Assembly: GCA_013813715.1 (NCBI GenBank)
Contig: JACCRF010000178.1
Location: forward strand, 1-64,000
Source of the DNA: Gemmatimonadaceae bacterium
Lineage (GTDB): Bacteria; Gemmatimonadota; Gemmatimonadetes; Gemmatimonadales; Gemmatimonadaceae
Direction: 5' to 3'
DNA length: 64,000 bases
A program made the position numbers and the translations under genes. The notes under the pieces are model-generated. The model saw only the letters and a program-made list of their open reading frames with translations, made no database searches and was not told where the DNA came from. Of this stretch, positions 36,811 through 44,886 are shown in pieces. How positions within the stretch are numbered: the first letter of the stretch is position 1; the number at the start of each line of letters is the position of its first letter.

Positions 36811-37185
36811 CTATCGCCGCTTCGCGGGGCGCTTCAACAAGTCGCGCATGCGCGCGAGCTCCTTTTCCGACAGCCGATTCTGCTCCATGAGATGAGCTAG
36901 GAGCTTGATCGGCGACCCGCCATAGATCTTGTCCAACACGCGGCTTAGCGCCGACTCGCCGGCTGTCTCGGGGTCGATCGCGGGAAAATAGACGTGCGTC
37001 TTCCCCTCGCCGCGTCGATGCGAAACGTAACCCTTCATCTCCAGCGTCCGAATCATGCTGGAGATGCTCGTGTACGCCAAATCTGGGTCTATCCGATCGC
37101 GGACCTCGGTCACGGTCGCCTCGCCAAGGTCCCAGAGCACGCTCATTATGTCCAGCTCGCGCTGGGTCAGATGGAGGTCGGTCAT
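36811..37185 (-). CDS. BlaI/MecI/CopY-family repressor
   Basis: LTQRELDIMSVLWDLGEATVTEVRDRIDPDLAYTSISSMIRTLEMKGYVSHRREGKTHVYFP-type winged helix. Confidence 0.88.
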   Translation of the reverse strand: MTDLHLTQRELDIMSVLWDLGEATVTEVRDRIDPDLAYTSISSMIRTLEMKGYVSHRRGEGKTHVYFPAIDPETAGESALSRVLDKIYGGSPIKLLAHLMEQNRLSEKELARMRDLLKRPAKRR

Positions 37186-37220
37186 CGTTGAGGTACGATA
37201 ACCTCTGCAGCCCGCACGGT

Positions 37221-37700
37221 CAGGGTGTCGTCGTCGGGCCCGATGCGATCGTGACATGCGCACCGGACCTCCGTGCGACTACGGGGTGCGGCATCGACAA
37301 CACAATGAACAGGAGGACGCATGCCATGCTGGGCAGCAGGAATCGCTGAACATGCCGGCGCGTGGCACCGGTGCCAGGAGTAAGGTAAGGCGTCGCTCGA
37401 GCGACCCCATCCCTCCCAGAAGCGCCGGTTGAAGGCGCGGACCACGGCTCGCGGCCTCCGCGACCTTGAGCAGAAGCTCTCCGTATGCGGTCGCGTCGCC
37501 GAGCGCCGACACCACCCGATTGTCGCAGTCCATCTCAACCGCCAGCCGCAGCCGCCGTAGCTGCCACCAGAGGGCGAGATTCCACGGCGTCAGGTTATCA
37601 AGAGCGATATCGCGAAAAGAAGACGCGCGTCGTGTGCCGTCCGATGCTCATCCTCGTGACGCAGGACATATCGCCGCTGGACTGAGGGCCAAGCCTACGA
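37221..37700 (-). pseudogene. BlaR1-like M56 metallopeptidase remnant
   Basis: Pieces in different frames: QRRYVLRHEDEHRTAHD (HExxH-type), ITLTPWNLALWWQLRRLRLAVEMDCDNRVVSALGDATAYGELLLKVAE, HVQRFLLPSMACVLLFIVLSMP. Confidence 0.75.
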
Positions 37701-37905
37701 CATCGCTTCGGTGTTTTTCGGATTGCAGTGCGTCCTGTTTGCGATGCCAACCGGATACGGTTTGAAATCCAACGGCGATGAGCCGTGTTATTGATCGTGT
37801 TCTTGAATTACTCTTTTCTTGGAGACTTGACAGATGGCGCCTCATAGGAGAGCGCCGCGGCTGATCGCAACCTGCGGTCTACGCAACCGTTTCTCTTAAC
37901 AGCCT

Positions 37906-38529
37906 TTGAACATCCGGGCCAGTTACGATTCTGCGGCCAGCGCATACGCTGAGCACCTGTTCCTGGAGCTCGAGCAGAAACCCTTGGACCGCCATATCCT
38001 CAACCGCTTCGCTGAATCCGTGCAGGGGCGAGGCCTCGTCGCCGATCTGGGCTGCGGGCCGGGCCATGTAGCGAAGCATTTGTACGAGCAAAACGTCACT
38101 GTTCTTGGTATCGACCTCTCTCCGGAAATGGTTCGCTGCGCGACGCGCTTGTGCCCGGGTGTCGAATTCCGGGTAGGCGATATGCAGTCGCTCGATCTCC
38201 CAGCAGCAGGTCTCGCCGGAATCGTGGCGTTCTACTCCATCGTGCATTTCGAGACGTTCGACCTGGGTCCGGTTTTCCTCGAATGCCGGCGGGTTCTTGC
38301 ACGCCACGGTTTGATGCTGCTGGCGTTCCACATCGGCGATCAGGCGGTCCACGTAGATGATTTGTGGGGCAGGCCAGTCGATCTCGATTTCCATTTTCAC
38401 CAACCGAGTGACGTGATCGGTGAGCTGGAGGCCGCGGGCTTTGTCGTCACCGAATCAATAGAGCGCGAGCCCTACGAAGGCGCCGAATACCGCAGCCGCC
38501 GGTGTTACCTGCTCGCCACCGCCGTTTAG
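37906..38529 (+). CDS. class I SAM-dependent methyltransferase
   Basis: SYDSAASAYAEHLF...GLVADLGCGPGHVAKHLYEQNVTVLGIDLSPEMV. Confidence 0.9.
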   Translation: MNIRASYDSAASAYAEHLFLELEQKPLDRHILNRFAESVQGRGLVADLGCGPGHVAKHLYEQNVTVLGIDLSPEMVRCATRLCPGVEFRVGDMQSLDLPAAGLAGIVAFYSIVHFETFDLGPVFLECRRVLARHGLMLLAFHIGDQAVHVDDLWGRPVDLDFHFHQPSDVIGELEAAGFVVTESIEREPYEGAEYRSRRCYLLATAV

Positions 38530-38820
38530 CGACAAGCAGTTTTTCGGATGCAGCTTCCGGCGCGAAAGTTATTGTGTGCTTGCAGCCAGTTTGGCAGGGG
38601 GCGGCCGGGTCAAGCCAACCGTTTGCTGCACCCGCATTCCACCCCCTTACCGGTGCCGGCGGCCTGATCTTGGAATCACCAGGTCATTTTGATGAAGCCG
38701 AGTACCAGCGCCAGCTGAGCACGGGGTCCCGCCTTCGCCGGCGTCAGTACGGACAAACTGAGCGTTCCGTTCACTGAGTGCGGCCAAGGACGGGGATTGC
38801 GGGCGGCGATGCCGACGCCG

Positions 38821-38869
38821 CGCCGAGGCGGCGATTATCCGCGCCGAGGCGGCGATTATCCGCGCCGAG
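38821..38869. repeat. 21-bp tandem repeat (2.3 copies)
   Basis: CGCCGAGGCGGCGATTATCCG x2 + CGCCGAG. Confidence 0.85.
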
Positions 38870-38894
38870 TTCTGCTAGAGCGGCCGGCCTGTGA

Positions 38895-39262
38895 TCACGC
38901 CGGTGGTACGTTCTCTCCACTGCTTGACACTCGCTCGAGGTCGGCGCTCCACGAGCCCAGCCTTGAAGCAATCTCATAAGTGGCTTGCAGGAACTCATGT
39001 ACCAAGGCGTCGGGGTCATCAGCCTCAATCACCTCTTCGTACGGAAGTATCCACTCACGCAGGGTCTGATCGTATCGCGCAGCGGACGGACGTATCGGGG
39101 CCGTGGCGCAACCCGCCGGCTCTGGGTAGGCATACGCATAGAATGCGGGCTCCTGAACCGGCCCCTCCGCTGAGCCCGGCCACCACCCCGCGCTAATGCA
39201 TTCGTGCGAATACGCCTCGCGCGCCACGAAATCGGCGAGGCGTGGGATGCCTCCGGGATGCC
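38895..39262 (-). pseudogene. DUF5996 protein, C-terminal fragment
   Basis: GIPRLADFVAREAYSHECISAGWWPGSAEG...AFYAYAYPEPAGCATAPIRPSAARYDQTLREWILPYEEVIEADDPDALVHEFLQATYEIA. Confidence 0.7.
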
Positions 39263-39267
39263 GCGGT

Positions 39268-39372
39268 CAGGTGTACCCAGTTGCTGCCGATCGCCAGGCA
39301 TTCCTCGCAACCTTCCGGCGTTCGGGGCTCGACATCGCGGATGTCAGCCAGATGTGCGCAGCGTTGTGTCAT
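39268..39372 (-). pseudogene. UBP-type zinc finger, N-terminal fragment
   Basis: MTQRCAHLADIRDVEPRTPEGCEECLAIGSNWVHL, then abrupt loss of the expected C/H-rich continuation. Confidence 0.7.
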
Positions 39373-39479
39373 TCCAGGCTCTCCTCGGCGCTTCTTTCCG
39401 AAGGTAGCGTTGCGACCTGACTGCCGCGAGTCGTCAGCTGGCTGACCCGCCAACCTTTTGTCGGGGCCGACGGTCGCGG

Positions 39480-40124
39480 TCACGGACGGAATGCGCCGGT
39501 GCGGGCCTCGTAGCGACGCTTCTCTCCGCCTAGGAGCCGCACGACCACCGTCCGGACGCCGCGTGATACCGCGGTGCCCGGATTCTTCTTGCCCCGCACC
39601 GCGGGCTTGAGCTCGCCGCGAAGCCATCGCTCCACTTCATCCAGCTCGGTGAGCGAAAGCATCTCGATGTCGAGTACCAGATTGTAATAGCTCTTCTGCG
39701 CGCGCTTCGGCGGCGAGACGGGCGCTGGAAAAGGAGCGTCGATCGCCGCAGAGGCCCCCGCAATGTCGGCAAAAGTGCCGAGGGCGGCGGTGCGTCTTCC
39801 AACTGCGCGGAAAACCTGATACACGCCGGCCAGTGCGTCATAGCGGACGACAACATCCCACTCGGCAACAGCCTTGATGTCGTCGAACCAACCGCCGCCC
39901 TCCCATCGCTCCATGCGGTAGTGCAGTCGCGCCGGGAAACCGTTGCGCAGCAAATCCCGCATCCCACCGTCAGCTATCAGCGCGGAAGAGCGCACCATCG
40001 GCGGCTCGGACGCGAGCCGCGCGCGTTCCGGCAGAACGATGTGGAGTTGCGGCTTCTGTGCTCCTGCCGCCGCGGCGCGAAACAGCAGAACGGCGCCGCA
40101 GAGAATTACATGCGTGTTGCGCAC
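39480..40124 (-). CDS. DUF4390-like secreted protein
   Basis: Signal peptide; LLRNGFPARLHYRMERWEGGGWFDDIKAVAEWDVVVRYDALAGVYQVFR; next to NtrY/NtrX-like genes. Family call tentative. Confidence 0.5.
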   Translation of the reverse strand: MRNTHVILCGAVLLFRAAAAGAQKPQLHIVLPERARLASEPPMVRSSALIADGGMRDLLRNGFPARLHYRMERWEGGGWFDDIKAVAEWDVVVRYDALAGVYQVFRAVGRRTAALGTFADIAGASAAIDAPFPAPVSPPKRAQKSYYNLVLDIEMLSLTELDEVERWLRGELKPAVRGKKNPGTAVSRGVRTVVVRLLGGEKRRYEARTGAFRP

Positions 40125-40127
40125 GAA

Positions 40128-41510
40128 TCAGAAGCGGTTGCGAATCCGAACGAAGAAGTTCGCGGGCTCCTTCGATGCTGAAACCGCTTTCGCGACGTAG
40201 ATGCCCGCGATGCCGAGATCGAGGCCAAGTCCGACGTCGGTCCTGAACGTGTCGAACGAGGGAAATGACCCCGATGGATACCGAAGGATTCCCTCGCGTT
40301 CACCGACAAGCCACCCGCGGCCGGCATCCACGAAGGCGACAGCGGACGGTTTCACCCGGAACACCGCCCCACGCACACGCAGTCCGTTCCGCGTAAACAC
40401 GTCTATCAGTTCCGACTGGAGCTCGTGGCGGTACTCGAGCTGCGCCAGCGCGATCCGCTCGCAGAGAGCCGGCCTTCCTGCCGGGGCGTTGGGATCGGTG
40501 CTGCATTGGCCGACATCCGTGCCTAGCGAGGTCCTTCTGAAATCGAATCCGGGGACGGTTCCTATTCCGCCCACGGAGAGCCTTCGCTGTAGTGGCAGCG
40601 GATCGCCGTGCAGCCATCCCGCGAGCACTAGTCTCCCGTTGAGCTGTCGCAGCGGGGAGATGCGGTTGTACTTGCGAAGGTCCACAAATGCGCGACCGTA
40701 GCTGACGCGAAGGGGTAGTCGCGGCGGGTCAGTGACTCCGCTGCGATCCTCCAGCTCACCGACCGCACGCTCGTACCTCGCGCTCACGAACCATCCCGAC
40801 CACGGATTGAAATCGCTGTTGCGCGAGTCCATATCCACCAGGATGTCCGCGACGTGCATCCTCCCATCGTCCATTCGAGGATTGGTTCGCCACGACTCGT
40901 CGCCGCGGAACAGCGTGAACACGTCGCGCGCAGAACGAGAGCTCCAGCGCTCGTCGCTGTATCCGACGGCGACGGTGGCGTTGTCGCCGGCGAACGCGGA
41001 TACGTGGAGCCTTCCGCCGTGCCGCCCGAAATAGTCGAGGTAGTCGCGCTTGAGAAAGAACGCGGCGAGCCCGGCATCCGGCTCTCCGAGTTGCCATCTC
41101 TCGACCGGAGCGACCTCGTCGAATGTCGACGCGCCGACGGTGACCCCCTGATTGTGTCCGAATCGCAGATCGGCGGTAAGACGATGTCCCAGGTTCTCGG
41201 CGTCCCAGTGAAAGCCATGGGCACTTCGGATGATTCCGAGGGCCGCAACGAAAAGCTCGGTGTCGTGGATGACGCCGCGGTACGTCGGTCCAACGAGCAC
41301 CGGAAGCCCTTCGACGCGGTTGTATGTCTTTCCCGACGTGATCGTGAGCCCGCCACGGTCACCCTCCCGGTACAGCAGGGACCAGATGTTGCTGCTGGTG
41401 TCGCGAACGGCCGTATCGGGCGGAATGCCCGGCTGCTGCGCTCCCGCTGCGGCAACCGACGCGACGAGCGCGACGCCGAACGCAGCTGCCCGTACGATTC
41501 GGGGGGTCAC
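40128..41510 (-). CDS. Omp85/BamA-TamA-type outer-membrane beta-barrel protein
   Basis: Signal peptide; C-terminal LRQLNGRLVLAGWLHGDPLPLQRRLSVGGIGTVPGFDFRR ... aromatic C-terminus FFVRIRNRF. Confidence 0.75.
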   Translation of the reverse strand: MTPRIVRAAAFGVALVASVAAAGAQQPGIPPDTAVRDTSSNIWSLLYREGDRGGLTITSGKTYNRVEGLPVLVGPTYRGVIHDTELFVAALGIIRSAHGFHWDAENLGHRLTADLRFGHNQGVTVGASTFDEVAPVERWQLGEPDAGLAAFFLKRDYLDYFGRHGGRLHVSAFAGDNATVAVGYSDERWSSRSARDVFTLFRGDESWRTNPRMDDGRMHVADILVDMDSRNSDFNPWSGWFVSARYERAVGELEDRSGVTDPPRLPLRVSYGRAFVDLRKYNRISPLRQLNGRLVLAGWLHGDPLPLQRRLSVGGIGTVPGFDFRRTSLGTDVGQCSTDPNAPAGRPALCERIALAQLEYRHELQSELIDVFTRNGLRVRGAVFRVKPSAVAFVDAGRGWLVGEREGILRYPSGSFPSFDTFRTDVGLGLDLGIAGIYVAKAVSASKEPANFFVRIRNRF

Positions 41511-43021
41511 TCTTCGGCGGGTAATGACGTTCGATCCACGGTTCGTACGTTCCGCGTGTCCTGCGTGGCTTCAGCCCTCTGCGTTCTCTGCGTATCGAGT
41601 CCGAGTCGCTTCATCCTGCGATAAAGATTGGGACGATCTGTCTGCAGACGTCGCGCGGCCTCCGCGATGTTGCCGGCGGCGGCGGCGAGCGCCCGTTCGA
41701 TGGTTCTCCGCTCGAACTCATCGAGGAGAGCGGCGAGTCCGTGGTTGTACCCGCCGTGCGACGCCGTGCTTCCTGTTGTCTCTGGTAACGGGTGACCGGC
41801 ATCGGATATCGGGAAACCGGGATCGGGTATCGCGTACCGGGCGTCGGGTACCCGATCCCCGTCCCCCAGCACGCCGCGTACGTCAAGCCCTGAGACTTCG
41901 GTCCCGGAATGCATGATAGCGATGCGCTCGACGATGTTCGCGAGCTCGCGAACATTGCCGGGCCACCGGTGGCGCTCCAGCGCCTCGAGAGCGCTGGCTG
42001 TCCAGGCGGGAGGAATCCGGCCTGTGCGCTTGAAGTGAAGCAGCGAGAAGTGACGCACCAGGAGTGGAACATCGCCTCGCCGGTCGCGCAGCGGAGGCAA
42101 CGAAATCGGAATCACGTTGAGACGGAAGAGCAGGTCCTCGCGGAACCGCCCGTCGCGCACAGCGCGGTCGAGGTCGTGATTCGTCGCGGCGATGACGCGA
42201 ACGTCCACCCGTATCACGCGGCTCCCGCCGACCCGCTGGATCTCCTTCGCTTCGATGGCGCGGAGCAGCTTCGCCTGCGCGTCGCCGCTCAGATCGCCGA
42301 TCTCGTCAAGAAACAGAGTGCCCATGTGCGCAAGTTCGAACCGTCCGATTCTCGTTTGCGTGGCGCCGGTGAACGAGCCACGCTCGTGTCCGAACATCTC
42401 GCTCTCGACGAGGTCGCGTGGGATGGCGGCGCAGTTGACGCGGACGAACGGCCTGTCGCGCCGCGTGCCGGCGTCATGAATCGCGCTCGCCACGAGCTCT
42501 TTCCCGGTTCCCGACTCACCGGTGATCAGCACACGGGCATCACTCGCCGCGACCCGTCTGATCAGTTCGCGCACAGCATCCATCTCGGCGCTGTCACCCA
42601 CCATGTCGCCGGCGAGGCCGAGCTCCTCGCGCAGCTCGCGTGCTACGCGGCGTGTCTGCTTTAGCTCGACCGCCGAGCTGATCGCGAAGAGCACGCCTTC
42701 GGGAGTGAGCGGCTTCTCGAGGAAGTTCACGGCTCCGAGTTTTGTCGCATTCACCGCGTCACTGAGCGCGGCACGCCCGCTCATCATTATTACGGGAAGC
42801 TCTGGGTGGCTCAGCCGGAGTCTGGCGAGCGTCGCCATTCCGTCGAGCTCGCCCGGCATCATCAGGTCGAGCAGAACTGCGTCCGGCTCGTCTTCCGCGG
42901 CGCGAACAATTGCCTGAGCGCCGTTCGCTGCGTCGCGCACCTCATGGCCCTCGGCGGCGAGGAGCGCCCCGACCATTCGACGAATGTTGGGCTCGTCGTC
43001 GACGATCAGGACGCTCGCCAC
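41507..43021 (-). CDS. NtrC/NtrX-family sigma54-dependent response regulator
   Basis: Receiver VLIVDDEPNIRRMV; GESGTGKEL, GSFTGA, LFLDEIGDL; C-terminal Fis-type HTH AAGNIAEAARRLQTDRPNLYRRMKRLGL. Confidence 0.93.
   Translation of the reverse strand: MASVLIVDDEPNIRRMVGALLAAEGHEVRDAANGAQAIVRAAEDEPDAVLLDLMMPGELDGMATLARLRLSHPELPVIMMSGRAALSDAVNATKLGAVNFLEKPLTPEGVLFAISSAVELKQTRRVARELREELGLAGDMVGDSAEMDAVRELIRRVAASDARVLITGESGTGKELVASAIHDAGTRRDRPFVRVNCAAIPRDLVESEMFGHERGSFTGATQTRIGRFELAHMGTLFLDEIGDLSGDAQAKLLRAIEAKEIQRVGGSRVIRVDVRVIAATNHDLDRAVRDGRFREDLLFRLNVIPISLPPLRDRRGDVPLLVRHFSLLHFKRTGRIPPAWTASALEALERHRWPGNVRELANIVERIAIMHSGTEVSGLDVRGVLGDGDRVPDARYAIPDPGFPISDAGHPLPETTGSTASHGGYNHGLAALLDEFERRTIERALAAAAGNIAEAARRLQTDRPNLYRRMKRLGLDTQRTQRAEATQDTRNVRTVDRTSLPAEE
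41541..41597. repeat. family B copy B2 inside the ntrX-like 3' end
   Basis: Minus strand ATACGCAGAGAACGCAGAGGGCTGAAGCCACGCAGGACACGCGGAACG. Confidence 0.5.
41784..41867. repeat. family A copy A3 inside the ntrX-like CDS
   Basis: Minus strand GGGGGACGGGGATCGGGTACCCGACGCCCGGTACGCGATACCCGATCCCGGTTTCCCGATATCCGATGCCGGTCACCCGTTACC. Confidence 0.65.
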
Positions 43022-43028
43022 GCGGTCG

Positions 43029-43340
43029 CTATGCCGGCTCGCGCGACGCCTGCGCCGACTGCGGCAGGGCGGCAGGCTGGCGGGTCTCGGAGAGCAGCCT
43101 GGTGGTGAAGCGCTGTCCCTCCGAGATACGCTCGATCTCGACAGCGATCGCGTCGAGCGACTGCTCCATGCGTTCCATCCGCGCCGTCAGCTCCTGCGGT
43201 ACCGGCGGCCGTTTCGACTCATTCTCAACGCGCGTCGCCATCGCTTTCACCATCGGCCTGCCGACGACGATCGCGATGACCATCGCGAAAAATCCAAGTG
43301 GCACGAACAGCCCGATCATTTCAGGACCCATTTCCGTCAA
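43029..43340 (-). CDS. small membrane protein with coiled-coil tail
   Basis: IGLFVPLGFFAMVIAIVVGRPMVKAMATR then ELTARMERMEQSLDAIAVEIERISEGQRF; between HK and RR. Confidence 0.7.
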   Translation of the reverse strand: MTEMGPEMIGLFVPLGFFAMVIAIVVGRPMVKAMATRVENESKRPPVPQELTARMERMEQSLDAIAVEIERISEGQRFTTRLLSETRQPAALPQSAQASREPA

Positions 43341-44562
43341 CTCCTTTCGTTGTTACCGGGCGAGCCGGCAGAATGAATCGAATGCGTGTACCAGTTCCCA
43401 ACGCGCTATCGGCCTCTACGGTTCCATCATGCGCGAGCACCGCCTGCCGCGCAATCGCCAGCCCGAGGCCCGTTCCTCCCGGTTTGTGCGTCGTGTAGGG
43501 CTCCCAGATGTGCGCGAGCGTACCCGGTTCCATGCCATCTCCGTCGTCGCTCACCTCGATTCGCACGGCGTCCCTGCCACCAAGCATCGCGCGTGTCGCG
43601 CTGACGACGATGCGTCCCTTGCCGTCGCAGGCATCCACCGCGTTGAGGACAACGTTGGACAGCGCGCCGGCGAGAGCGTCGTGATGGCCCGTGAGCCGCG
43701 GGAGCCCGTCTTCCACCTGCACGTCAAGCTCGATGCCGGGCGGAACCGTCGCGGCCGCAGAATACCGGGCGAGCTCTCCGACATCTATCTCCGACGCCGG
43801 GCCGTCGGGCAGACGCCCGAATTCGGCGAAGCTCTTCGCGATGCGTTCGAGTCGCCGCGTCTCTGTCTCGAGCACGTCAATCATGTCGCTCAGCCCGTGG
43901 GGCGCGTCGCGCCTGAGGCGGGCAAGCGCGAATCGTATCGGTGTCAGTGGATTCTTCAACTCGTGGGCGACCCGCCGCGCGCTCTCGCGGTAAGCGGCGA
44001 GTCGCTCGGCTTCGGCCACGCGCTGGCGCCCAGCCTCAATCTCACCGGCCATGTCGCGCATTCGTGCGCGCAGTGTCGCGAACTCGGGTGCGCCGCGCGC
44101 GGGTTGCACCGCCGGTTCCGGTAGCCGCTCGCCACGTCCGATCATTGCGGTCCAGCGGACGATCTCATCGAGTGGGCGGCTCATCTGACGGCTGAGGTGA
44201 CCGGCAACGCGGGACGCGATGACGCCGAACACGATGAGCGCGAGCAGTGCGACGGCGAGGACGAGCCTGACCGAGCGTCCGGCAATGAAGCTGTAACGGC
44301 GTGCCTGCTCCAGCGAAGTGCGAAGTTCGCGCTCATGGTCGTCGATCCGCTGGCGTTGCGAAGGCTCCAGTGGCGCGGCGCGCGCGGCTTCGATCGCCCG
44401 CTGGCCGCTCGATGCGACACTCTCCCAGGCTGCTCTGCCGCTGACAAGTGGAAGAGCGCTGCTGACGGTGCCGCTCCAGAGCAACGTCAGCAGAGCCGTC
44501 GGCACTATCGCGAACAGCGACAGGATGACGATGAGGCGGGTGCGATACCGGAGTTGTCTCAC
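43321..44562 (-). CDS. NtrY-like sensor histidine kinase (HAMP-HisKA-HATPase)
   Basis: YRESARRVAHELKNPLTPIRFALARL; DALAGALSNVVLNAVDACDGKG; VSDDGDGMEPGTLAHIWEPYTTHKPGGTGLGLAI. Confidence 0.92.
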   Translation of the reverse strand: MRQLRYRTRLIVILSLFAIVPTALLTLLWSGTVSSALPLVSGRAAWESVASSGQRAIEAARAAPLEPSQRQRIDDHERELRTSLEQARRYSFIAGRSVRLVLAVALLALIVFGVIASRVAGHLSRQMSRPLDEIVRWTAMIGRGERLPEPAVQPARGAPEFATLRARMRDMAGEIEAGRQRVAEAERLAAYRESARRVAHELKNPLTPIRFALARLRRDAPHGLSDMIDVLETETRRLERIAKSFAEFGRLPDGPASEIDVGELARYSAAATVPPGIELDVQVEDGLPRLTGHHDALAGALSNVVLNAVDACDGKGRIVVSATRAMLGGRDAVRIEVSDDGDGMEPGTLAHIWEPYTTHKPGGTGLGLAIARQAVLAHDGTVEADSALGTGTRIRFILPARPVTTKGVDGNGS

Positions 44563-44793
44563 AATGCGCCTTGCTTCGCTGGTGTCCCGAGGTTTGATGG
44601 ACGGGACAAGGTCAACCGAGAACTACAAAGGTGAGAGACGCCAGAAGCATAGGTTACGAGTTGCCAGGCCGTCGCCGAGTTGCTTCATCGGCATTCCCGT
44701 ATAAATTACATGGGTTGACGCGACTTCGAGGATTCGGGGGATTGCGTGTCGCATTAGACACGGCTCTCCCTGACTGGACCTGAAGACGCGTTC

Positions 44794-44855
44794 CCCGCGG
44801 CACGACGCCGCGGGATCACATCCGGCTCGTGTAGTACCGCCGCACGAAGTGCGGC
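44794..44855 (+). promoter_or_regulatory. double-hairpin 5' leader of the NYN gene
   Basis: CCCGCGGC-ACGAC-GCCGCGGG (44794-44814) and GCCGCAC-GAA-GTGCGGC (44839-44855), both perfect. Confidence 0.5.
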
Positions 44856-44886
44856 CTGCGACCGCGTACCACACCAACAAACATTA

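Noticed and set aside
42910-44124. 404-aa plus-strand ORF
   Set aside because: Antisense to the histidine kinase and small membrane protein genes, which carry clear family motifs.
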